11,158 bases of DNA from assembly GCA_049656905.1 (NCBI GenBank), contig JBASMO010000010.1, positions 1 through 11,158 of the forward strand, in the 5' to 3' direction. Position numbers and translations under genes: made by a program. Source of the stretch: DTU018 sp003444615. GTDB lineage: Bacteria; Bacillota; Syntrophomonadia; Syntrophomonadales; Syntrophomonadaceae. The notes beneath the pieces were generated by a model. That model worked only from the letters and a program-made list of their open reading frames with translations, searched no databases and was not told where the DNA came from. How positions within the stretch are numbered: position 1 is the first letter of the stretch; each line of letters starts with the position of its first letter. This document shows, piece by piece, positions 1 to 5,838 of the stretch.

Positions 1-1197
1 GGGGAAGGGGGAGCCGGAACCTTTTCTGATGGCAAATTGACTACCCGTATAGGGGACCAGCGGGTGGATTACGTTTTAGAAGCATTTGTCGAATACGGAG
101 CACCGGAAGAGATTCGCTATCTGAAAAACCCCCATGTAGGCACAGATATAATCCGGCAAGTGGTTAAAAAAATTCGCCAGGAAATACTAGATTTAGGCGG
201 AGAATTCTACTTTAACGCCTGCCTGACTGATGTGAGTATTAACAAAATGTCAATACAGAGCATAGTAATAAATAACCGTGAGGAGATTCCTTGTGCAGTG
301 CTGGTATTAGCTACCGGCCACAGTGCTCGGGATGTATACCGCTTATTAAAAGAGCGGGAAGTGCAGTTAATCCCCAAAGCCTTTGCGGTGGGTCTCCGGG
401 TGGAGCATCCCCAGGAATGGATTGATAAAGTCCAGTATGGCACATATGCTGGCCATTCGCTGTTGGGAGCAGCCGATTATCACCTGACCTATCAGGATAA
501 GGCTCTGGGTAGGTCTGTCTATACCTTCTGTATGTGTCCCGGGGGCTTTGTGGTGGCAACCGCCTCTGAACCGGGGCAGGTGGTAACTAATGGCATGAGT
601 TATTATGCTCGGGACTCAGGTGTGGGTAATAGTGCTCTGGTGGTAACCTTATTTCCTGAAGATTGGGGTAAGACTACTTTAGGAGGCATGGAGTTTCAAC
701 AGGAGCTGGAGGAGAAAGCTTTTCGCATGGGAGGCGGGAATTATAGAGCTCCTGCCCAAAGGCTGGTGGACTTTATGGCTCACCAGTATAACGATGAAGC
801 TGACTACACCCTGGCAACCTATAAACCAGGTATTACTCCAGCCAATCTTGGGGAGCTTCTACCCCATCCCTTGGGTCAGGTCATGGAACGGGGCATCCAA
901 TATTGGCACCGGCGCATGGCCGGGTTCATTCATGAAAGAGCTGTACTAACCGGGATTGAGACCCGTACCTCAGCTCCGGTAAGAATTGAACGGGGGAGTC
1001 AATTACATTCAGTTAATGTAAACAATCTGTATCCTTGTGGTGAAGGAGCAGGTTATGCCGGCGGCATTGTAAGTGCAGCCGTGGATGGATTAAAGGTAGC
1101 CGAGCAGATTATGGCAACATATCAACCGCCGGAACAAAAGCCGTTGATTAATGATGAGAGTATAATTAAAGGACGGGAACTGACACGGGTTAAGTAG
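1..1197 (+). CDS. FAD-dependent dehydrogenase, COG2509 type (5'-truncated by window edge)
   Basis: The frame is open from base 1, so the first TTG at 37 is internal and the true start lies outside the window. The 398 visible residues begin with GEGGAGTFSDGKL, a hallmark of the COG2509 FAD-dependent dehydrogenases. ATGHSARD follows at visible residues 104-111, and CGEGAGYAGGI at 346-356, the C-terminal flavin-contacting motif. Family members are roughly 460-540 residues, so some 65-140 residues, including the N-terminal dinucleotide-binding GxGxxG, are missing. Family members are predicted cytosolic flavoproteins; the substrate is not established, so no specific reaction is assigned. The stop is TAG at 1195-1197 and glmM begins 43 nt later with no terminator between, so co-transcription with glmM is likely. 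Family assignment is strong; function is unknown. Confidence 0.88.
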   Translation, partial: GEGGAGTFSDGKLTTRIGDQRVDYVLEAFVEYGAPEEIRYLKNPHVGTDIIRQVVKKIRQEILDLGGEFYFNACLTDVSINKMSIQSIVINNREEIPCAVLVLATGHSARDVYRLLKEREVQLIPKAFAVGLRVEHPQEWIDKVQYGTYAGHSLLGAADYHLTYQDKALGRSVYTFCMCPGGFVVATASEPGQVVTNGMSYYARDSGVGNSALVVTLFPEDWGKTTLGGMEFQQELEEKAFRMGGGNYRAPAQRLVDFMAHQYNDEADYTLATYKPGITPANLGELLPHPLGQVMERGIQYWHRRMAGFIHERAVLTGIETRTSAPVRIERGSQLHSVNVNNLYPCGEGAGYAGGIVSAAVDGLKVAEQIMATYQPPEQKPLINDESIIKGRELTRVK

Positions 1198-1225
1198 CGA
1201 TTTGCATAATTAACCGTAGCTGGGT

Positions 1226-1232
1226 AAGGAGG
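1226..1232 (+). promoter_or_regulatory. Ribosome binding site of glmM, supports the GTG start
   Basis: AAGGAGG lies 8 nt before the GTG at 1241. This spacing and the canonical GlmM N-terminus that follows (GVLFGTDGVRG) fix the GTG as the start; no ATG lies in a better position. Confidence 0.85.
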
Positions 1233-1240
1233 ATATACAA

Positions 1241-2596
1241 GTGGGAGTTCTATTTGGTACCGATGGAGTACGTGGCATTGCTAATGTGGAATTGACACCG
1301 GAAAGGGCTTTTGCCCTGGGGAGAGCCGGCAGCTATGTTTTGGCTCGCCGGGAAGCCGGGAAGCGTCCTCGCATTCTGGTAGGCAAAGATACCAGGATTT
1401 CCGGGGATATGTTAGAGGCCGCCCTGATTGCCGGTATTTGTTCTACGGGGGCGGATGTGCTGACTGTAGGAGTGATTCCCACGCCAGCCGTGGCCTATCT
1501 GACTCAAAAATATGGAGCCTCTAGCGGAATAGTTATTTCTGCTTCACACAATCCCGTACAGGACAATGGCATAAAGTTTTTTGGCCCGGAGGGCTATAAG
1601 CTGCCTGATGAGGTGGAGGCGGAGATCGAGGAGCTGGTTTTGGACGGTACCCAGGATTTGCCTCGCCCGTCCGGTAAGGATATTGGTCAGGTATATGTGG
1701 TTAAAGAAGCGCTGAATAATTATATTGGCTACCTGATGGACTGCTATACGATGACAGAGGACTTAAGCGGTCTTACCGTAGTGATGGACTGTGCCAATGG
1801 AGCTTCCTACCAGGCTGGTCCAGAGTTGTTTACCCGTTTGGGAGCCAGAGTTATTCCCATAAACAACTCTCCTAACGGAATAAATATCAATGAAAACTGC
1901 GGCTCTACTAATACCGAAAGTGTGCGCCAGGCTGTTTTGGAACACCATGCTGACTTGGGAGTAGCCTATGATGGTGATGCGGACCGCTGTATTGTTATTG
2001 ATGAACTGGGGCATGAACTGGATGGAGACTATATCATGGTGATATGTGCTTTGGATATGCAGCGCCGGGGATTTTTACAGCCAGCCCAGGTAGTAGCTAC
2101 TGTAATGAGTAACATCGGTTTGGAGATTGCACTGCGCCAGGAAAACATTACTGTGGAAAGCTGTAAAGTCGGCGACCGCTACGTTCTGGAAAAAATGCAG
2201 GAAACGGGAGCTAAGCTAGGCGGTGAACAATCGGGGCATATAATTTTTTTACAGCACGCCACTACCGGAGATGGCCTATTAACCTCTCTAAAACTGGTGG
2301 AAGTAATTAAGCGTACCGGACTTAGCCTATCCAAATTAGCTGGGGAAATGAAAAAGTATCCCCAGAAGCTGGTTAATGTGCCTTTAGCCAATAAAGATGA
2401 AATTCTAGCTCATCCGCTGGTAACCAAAGCTTTGCAAGAGGCGGAAAAAAAGTTAGGGGAACAGGGCAAACTGGTGGTAAGACCTTCTGGCACTGAACCT
2501 CTGGTACGTTTAATGGCCCAGGGTCCCCAGGAGGAGATCTTAGAGGAGGTGATTGCCCAGATAAAGGAGGCTATAGAAAAAGCTCAACCAAACTAA
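1241..2596 (+). CDS. glmM: Phosphoglucosamine mutase GlmM
   Basis: This cytosolic enzyme interconverts glucosamine-6-phosphate and glucosamine-1-phosphate, on the route to UDP-GlcNAc for peptidoglycan. The 451 residues match the family length (about 445-450). All four functional loops of the alpha-D-phosphohexomutase fold are visible. SASHNP at 100-105 carries the phosphoserine S102. The Mg-binding loop DGDADR is at 244-249, the sugar-binding loop GGEQSGH at 327-333, and the phosphate-binding loop RPSGTEP at 414-420. GEQSG, rather than a phosphomannomutase-like variant, together with the N-terminal FGTDGVRG, supports GlmM over ManB/Pgm. The start is GTG after AAGGAGG. It sits between a COG2509 flavoprotein gene and the ribozyme-controlled glmS, its direct pathway partner. 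No terminator separates it from glmS. Confidence 0.97.
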   Translation: MGVLFGTDGVRGIANVELTPERAFALGRAGSYVLARREAGKRPRILVGKDTRISGDMLEAALIAGICSTGADVLTVGVIPTPAVAYLTQKYGASSGIVISASHNPVQDNGIKFFGPEGYKLPDEVEAEIEELVLDGTQDLPRPSGKDIGQVYVVKEALNNYIGYLMDCYTMTEDLSGLTVVMDCANGASYQAGPELFTRLGARVIPINNSPNGININENCGSTNTESVRQAVLEHHADLGVAYDGDADRCIVIDELGHELDGDYIMVICALDMQRRGFLQPAQVVATVMSNIGLEIALRQENITVESCKVGDRYVLEKMQETGAKLGGEQSGHIIFLQHATTGDGLLTSLKLVEVIKRTGLSLSKLAGEMKKYPQKLVNVPLANKDEILAHPLVTKALQEAEKKLGEQGKLVVRPSGTEPLVRLMAQGPQEEILEEVIAQIKEAIEKAQPN

Positions 2597-2629
2597 TCAG
2601 CCAGGAGGTGGGAGATATTTAAGGGAATA

Positions 2630-2800
2630 ATAAAAAGCGCCTGGCCCGTACAGACATATCGTTTACGGGTGACGAGGAGGGGGCTAATCGACAATTCGGC
2701 GGGTTCCCCCCGGTGTACCACCATCGTTAGTGCAGCTACAAAACCGGCCAGTAATGGCCGGGACAAAAGGCTGTACCGTGGAGTAAAATTTGCAAAAATC
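2630..2800 (+). ncRNA. glmS ribozyme (glucosamine-6-phosphate-activated self-cleaving riboswitch)
   Basis: The glmM-glmS gap contains the conserved glmS ribozyme core. AGCGCCTGG starts at 2636, GGTGACGAGGAGGGGG spans 2668-2683, ATCGACAATTCGGCGG spans 2688-2703, and CCCCCCGG spans 2706-2713. Known family members cleave just before GCGCC, which places the cut between A2636 and G2637. Visible helices are: P1, CCCGTA (2645-2650) with TACGGG (2664-2669); the G-run 2679-2683 with the C-run 2706-2710; a GGTG/CACC hairpin (2712-2722); P4, TGCAGC (2731-2736) with GCTGTA (2770-2775); and a P4.1 hairpin, CCGGCCA/TGGCCGG, with a GTAA (GNRA) loop (2744-2761). By family knowledge, glucosamine-6-phosphate is the cofactor; cleavage leaves a 5'-OH end that destabilises the downstream glmS mRNA. 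The 3' boundary is approximate. Confidence 0.95.
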
Positions 2801-2829
2801 ACAAGCTATTATGCGAAATTGGAACCGGC

Positions 2830-2848
2830 CCCTCTCACATCTAGAGGG
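2830..2848 (+). other. Small hairpin between ribozyme and glmS ribosome binding site
   Basis: CCCTCT (2830-2835) pairs perfectly with AGAGGG (2843-2848) across a 7-nt loop. No T-run follows (the next bases are TTGTTATAAGG), so it is unlikely to terminate transcription. It lies 7 nt before the glmS Shine-Dalgarno TAAGGAG (2855-2861), so it could affect ribosome access or RNA decay after ribozyme cleavage. It may also be incidental. Confidence 0.35.
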
Positions 2849-2871
2849 TTGTTATAAGGAGCGATAATAAT

Positions 2872-4692
2872 ATGTGTGGAATAATAGGATATATAGGTAC
2901 CAACCGCAATGCTACCGCCATTGTCTTGGACGGGCTGAGCAAGGTGGAGTACCGTGGTTACGACTCAGTCGGTATAGGCATTCTTCAGGATAATTCTTTA
3001 TTAATAAGGAAGAAAAACGGGCGATTAGCTGATTTAATCGCGTCTATGGGAGAGCTTCCCCCCAGTCATATTGGTATAGGCCACACCCGCTGGGCTACTC
3101 ATGGGGTACCCAGTGATCATAATGCTCATCCCCACAGCGACTGCACCGGCAAGTTTGCTGTAGTGCACAATGGGATTATTGAGAACTATTCTTCATTGCG
3201 TAAAAGATTAGTTTCCCAAGGACATGATTTTACCTCCGACACCGATACCGAGGTGATAGGGCACCTGCTGGAAAGCCATTACCAGGGCTCACTGGAACAG
3301 GCCGTACGCGAGACTCTTAAAGAACTGCAGGGATCCTTTGCCTTGGCTATTATGTGCCAGGATGAGCCCGATAAACTGATAGCGGTAAAAAAAGATATGT
3401 CCTTAGTAGTAGGCCTGGGCGAAGGGGAAAACTATGTAACCTCTGATATCCCGGCAATTCTAGGATATACCAACCAGGTATATATTCTGGAGGACTATGA
3501 ACTAGCAGTCCTAACTGCTGATGATGTGAAGATTACTAATAGAGAAGGTCAGTTAGTGAACAAGGAATTCTTTCCAGTCGACTGGGATCCAGTAGCCGCT
3601 GAAAAAGGTGGTTACGAACACTTCATGCTCAAGGAGATACATGAGCAGCCGGTGGCAGTTCGCCAGACCCTGCAGGGACGTATCAAAGATGGGCGGGTAG
3701 ATTTAGCCGATTTGGAGTTAGATGATCTGTTCCAAGGCATTAACAAAATATACATGGTGGCCTGTGGCACCGCCTACCATGCCGGTATGGTAGGACGGCT
3801 GGCTATCGAAAAGCTGGCTCGCATTCCGGTGGAAACCGACATTGCTTCGGAATTTCGCTACCGGGACATTATCTGGAAACCTGACGAATTGATGATAGTG
3901 ATAAGCCAATCTGGAGAGACTGCTGATACCCTGTCAGCCTTGCGTTATGCTAAACGCAACGGGATAAAGGTCTTGGCGGTAACCAATGTAGTGGGCAGCT
4001 CTGTAGCCCGGGAAGCTGATAAAGTCATCTATACTCATGCCGGCCCAGAAATAGCGGTAGCTTCAACTAAAGCATACACTACCCAATTGGTAATCATGTA
4101 TCTGCTGGCTTTGTACCTGGCCCAAGAGCGCGGTACTGTACCCCCAGAAGAATTAAGGAAGCTGGTTGATGAGCTGGCTAGCATGGACGAAGTGTTGGAA
4201 GAGGCCCTGCAACAGGAAGAAAAAATCAAAGCCATAGCTGCCCGGTACACCCATGTTCAGCATACCTTCTTCCTGGGACGGGGTTTTGATAATGCAGTAG
4301 CTATGGAAGGAGCCTTGAAATTAAAGGAAACCTCCTACATTCATGCCGAAGCTTATGCTGCCGGAGAACTAAAACATGGCCCCCTGGCTCTCATAAGCGA
4401 CGGTGTGCCGGTGCTAACCGTAATAACCCAGGACTCCCTGGTCGATAAGACTATGTCCAACATCAAGGAGGTAAAAGCCAGGGGAGCAGTAGTAATTGCT
4501 ATCTGCAAGGAGAATCTGCAGGAAGATTGCCAGGAATGTGACGAAATACTCTTGATTCCTAACGTCAATTCCATATTGGCACCGGTGGCGGCAGTGGTAC
4601 CCTTGCAGACCTTTGCTTATTACATGTCGGTTCTACGGGGCAATGATGTGGATAAACCCCGCAACCTGGCTAAAAGCGTGACGGTAGAATAG
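2872..4692 (+). CDS. glmS: Glutamine--fructose-6-phosphate aminotransferase (isomerizing) GlmS
   Basis: This cytosolic enzyme makes glucosamine-6-phosphate and glutamate from fructose-6-phosphate and glutamine, the first committed step to UDP-GlcNAc. Its 606 residues fit the family length of about 600-610. The N-terminal class II glutaminase domain starts MCGIIGYIG, with Cys2 as nucleophile after Met removal. GHTRWATHG (70-78), HNGIIENY (99-106) and TDTEV (124-128) complete that active site. Two SIS sugar-isomerase domains follow: the first contains SQSGETADT (345-353), the second EGALKLKETSYIHAEAY (479-495) and KHGPLA (501-506). The C-terminus DNLAKS-type tail is present here as PRNLAKSVTVE, with the conserved lysine K601. 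The start is ATG 2872 after TAAGGAG. Expression is almost certainly controlled by the ribozyme immediately upstream, and the gene ends at a strong intrinsic terminator. Confidence 0.98.
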   Translation: MCGIIGYIGTNRNATAIVLDGLSKVEYRGYDSVGIGILQDNSLLIRKKNGRLADLIASMGELPPSHIGIGHTRWATHGVPSDHNAHPHSDCTGKFAVVHNGIIENYSSLRKRLVSQGHDFTSDTDTEVIGHLLESHYQGSLEQAVRETLKELQGSFALAIMCQDEPDKLIAVKKDMSLVVGLGEGENYVTSDIPAILGYTNQVYILEDYELAVLTADDVKITNREGQLVNKEFFPVDWDPVAAEKGGYEHFMLKEIHEQPVAVRQTLQGRIKDGRVDLADLELDDLFQGINKIYMVACGTAYHAGMVGRLAIEKLARIPVETDIASEFRYRDIIWKPDELMIVISQSGETADTLSALRYAKRNGIKVLAVTNVVGSSVAREADKVIYTHAGPEIAVASTKAYTTQLVIMYLLALYLAQERGTVPPEELRKLVDELASMDEVLEEALQQEEKIKAIAARYTHVQHTFFLGRGFDNAVAMEGALKLKETSYIHAEAYAAGELKHGPLALISDGVPVLTVITQDSLVDKTMSNIKEVKARGAVVIAICKENLQEDCQECDEILLIPNVNSILAPVAAVVPLQTFAYYMSVLRGNDVDKPRNLAKSVTVE

Positions 4693-4710
4693 AATAAAAT
4701 AAACTATACA

Positions 4711-4754
4711 ACAGGGGACGGTTCAGAGTGAAACAGAGAACTGTCCCCTGTTTT
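4711..4754 (+). terminator. Intrinsic terminator after glmS, built from a GGGGACGGTTC palindrome
   Basis: ACAGGGGACGGTTC (4711-4724) pairs with GAACTGTCCCCTGT (4738-4751) as a 14-bp stem with a single G-U pair and a 13-nt loop. TTTT follows, overlapping the last stem T. It begins 19 nt after the glmS stop and ends the amino-sugar block. The arms are unusually long and GC-rich, and may belong to a dispersed palindromic repeat (see findings). Confidence 0.85.
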
Positions 4755-4773
4755 ACTTATGAAGTTTCACCAA

Positions 4774-4792
4774 GTGGTCACAGAATGATCAC
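4774..4792. promoter_or_regulatory. Dyad symmetry, possible operator upstream of the small-RNA candidate
   Basis: GTGGTCA (4774-4780) and TGATCAC (4786-4792) are inverted repeats matching at 6 of 7 positions around a 5-bp spacer, CAGAA. The dyad is centred about 22 bp upstream of a TATACT box, so it would cover the -35 region of the presumed promoter. No recognisable TTGACA-like -35 box is present there, which fits an activator-dependent or repressed promoter but does not prove one. Confidence 0.35.
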
Positions 4793-4802
4793 ATGGAAGG
4801 TC

Positions 4803-4808
4803 TATACT
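4803..4808 (+). promoter_or_regulatory. Probable -10 box for the intergenic RNA
   Basis: TATACT matches the sigma-A consensus TATAAT at 5 of 6 positions. Transcription would begin near 4815, just before AGGAAAG, the 5' arm of the long-range stem of the RNA candidate. No good -35 hexamer lies 16-18 bp upstream, so the assignment depends on the downstream structure and terminator. Confidence 0.4.
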
Positions 4809-4814
4809 ATGTAT

Positions 4815-5072
4815 TAACAGGAAAGGAGAGAAGTCAGTATTCTAAAGTCGTTTAGTAGCCTTTGGTCCGACGTGGGGGCACCCGGACCGAACCCCTTCCC
4901 ATAACTAGGTGACGATAGAACACTATCCTAAAAACATAGGCCCAGGAGAAATGCAAATACTTAAAGTAACTGCAACCACAACAACTAAGCTATTCTCCTC
5001 AGTTGCTCTATCCCTCCCCAACTTTCCTTTTCAGCGGCTCTGCCAGCCAACAGCAGGGCCGTTTATATATTT
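4815..5072 (+). ncRNA. Candidate independent structured small RNA, family not recognised
   Basis: This is most of the 468-nt stretch between glmS and the response regulator, and no credible reading frame occupies it. It is framed by a TATACT box and its own intrinsic terminator (5033-5072). AGGAAAG (4819-4825) is complementary to CTTTCCT (5022-5028), which would close the whole element just before the terminator stem. Local hairpins inside are: CTAAA-GTCG-TTTAG (4842-4855); GGTCCG/CGGACC (4864-4888) with a GTG/CAC inner stem and G-rich loop; GATAG-AACA-CTATC (4914-4927); and AGGAGAA/TTCTCCT (4944-4999). The GGGG loop can pair with CCCC at 4892-4895 as a pseudoknot. It could be a 6S-like RNA, a large structured clostridial RNA, or a leader element of the next operon. 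I see no known riboswitch, tRNA, 5S, SRP, tmRNA or RNase P consensus. Ends are approximate. Confidence 0.45.
5033..5072 (+). terminator. Intrinsic terminator of the small-RNA candidate
   Basis: AGCGGCTCTGC (5033-5043) pairs with GCAGGGCCGTT (5053-5063) across a 9-nt loop. The core is nine pairs, one of them G-U, extended by a G-U and an A-U pair, and TTATATATTT follows. It cannot belong to glmS, whose terminator lies about 300 nt upstream, so it implies transcription starting within the gap. Confidence 0.7.
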
Positions 5073-5099
5073 AATTGCCATTTGGCAAGTAAATATATA
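5064..5099. repeat. AT-rich inverted repeat just downstream of the terminator
   Basis: TATATATTTA (5064-5073) is perfectly complementary to TAAATATATA (5090-5099), and TTGCC (5075-5079) to GGCAA (5084-5088), with one A/G mismatch between them and an ATTT loop. That gives 15 pairs in total. It overlaps the T-rich tail of the preceding terminator and the putative -35 of the two-component operon, so it could be an operator, a second termination hairpin or an RNA 3'-end stabiliser. Confidence 0.5.
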
Positions 5100-5111
5100 C
5101 TGTTTTACAAT
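5082..5111 (+). promoter_or_regulatory. Probable sigma-A promoter of the two-component operon
   Basis: TTGGCA (5082-5087) and TACAAT (5106-5111) each match the sigma-A consensus at 5 of 6 positions and are separated by 18 bp. The predicted start near 5118 leaves a leader of about 43 nt before ATG 5161, including the AAAGGGG ribosome binding site at 5146-5152. The -35 box lies in the 3' half of the AT-rich inverted repeat. Confidence 0.45.
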
Positions 5112-5160
5112 ATCCCTAAGACTAGGCGATAAATTATCCATAGTTAAAGGGGATAACTGT

Positions 5161-5838
5161 ATGAGAAATAAAATATTGATTGCCGATGATGAAGAGCGTA
5201 TGCGTAGACTGGTAGGAGATTTTTTAAGGCGAGAAGGCTATCAAATAATGGAGGCTGCTGATGGAAGGGAAGCTTTAGAGATCTTCGAAGCAGATCAAGA
5301 TATTTGCCTGGTTATACTGGACGTGATGATGCCGGTATATGACGGCTGGGCAGTGTGCCGGGAGATTCGTAAAAAGTCTATGATTCCTATAATAATGCTG
5401 ACTGCCCGGGGGGAAGAAACTGACGAATTATTTGGCTTTGAACTAGGAGCTGATGAATACATCAGCAAACCCTTCAGCCCTCAGGTATTAATTGCCAGAG
5501 TTCAGGCTTTATTGCGGCGGGCCAGTGGTGGCATTCGATCGGTATTCGCTTACCCTGGTTTAGAGATCGATGTGGACGCTCGCCGGGTTAAAGTAGATGA
5601 TGAGTTCATTATGCTCAGTCCCAAAGAGTTCGAACTATTATCCTACATGGCTGCCAATGAAGGAAGGGCTCTGAGCCGCGATCAGATATTAAACGCAGTC
5701 TGGGATTACAACTTCTATGGTGATCCCCGCACCGTAGATACTCATGTTAAAAAAGTAAGGCTTAAACTTGGCAGTCGGGGAGAATATATCCAGACTGTTC
5801 GAGGGGTGGGCTATAGATTTGAGGTACCCAATGATTAA
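5161..5838 (+). CDS. OmpR/PhoB-family response regulator
   Basis: This is a cytosolic transcription factor, phosphorylated by its partner kinase and acting on DNA. The 225 residues are standard for the family. The receiver domain (about 1-118) has the acidic pair D9-D10, phosphoacceptor D54 in ILDVMMP, T81 in LTAR and K103 in KPF. The C-terminal winged-helix domain (about 128-223) contains LSPKEFELL, the recognition-helix region DPRTVDTHVKKVRLKL, and the terminal hairpin TVRGVGYRFE. The frame is open to GTG 4909, but that extension crosses the terminator and hairpin and has no receiver homology. ATG 5161, preceded by AAAGGGG with 8-nt spacing, is the real start. The stop overlaps the kinase start (ATGATTAA), indicating translational coupling. 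Target genes are unknown; the downstream secreted protein is the obvious candidate. Confidence 0.95.
   Translation: MRNKILIADDEERMRRLVGDFLRREGYQIMEAADGREALEIFEADQDICLVILDVMMPVYDGWAVCREIRKKSMIPIIMLTARGEETDELFGFELGADEYISKPFSPQVLIARVQALLRRASGGIRSVFAYPGLEIDVDARRVKVDDEFIMLSPKEFELLSYMAANEGRALSRDQILNAVWDYNFYGDPRTVDTHVKKVRLKLGSRGEYIQTVRGVGYRFEVPND

Noticed and set aside
2597..2857. An open frame running on from glmM after its stop, with an SD-like AGGAGGTG at 2603-2610, suggesting a small gene.
   Set aside because: No ATG, GTG or TTG lies at a proper distance after the SD-like sequence, and the stretch is the glmS ribozyme; the lack of stops looks like chance.
4841..4930. Resemblance of GGGGGCACCCGGACCGAACC (about 4874-4893) to the loop region of 5S rRNA.
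   Set aside because: The flanking 5S helices and the conserved GAAGUUAAG-type segment are absent; the similarity is limited to a GC-rich stretch that forms its own hairpin.
4909..5160. An 84-codon N-terminal extension of the response regulator starting at GTG 4909.
   Set aside because: It runs through the intrinsic terminator and the AT-rich hairpin, has no receiver-domain similarity, and the canonical start with a ribosome binding site is ATG 5161.
5768..5830. A 21-codon upstream extension of the histidine kinase.
   Set aside because: It lies inside the response regulator in another frame. ATG 5831, overlapping the stop as ATGATTAA, is the normal coupled arrangement.
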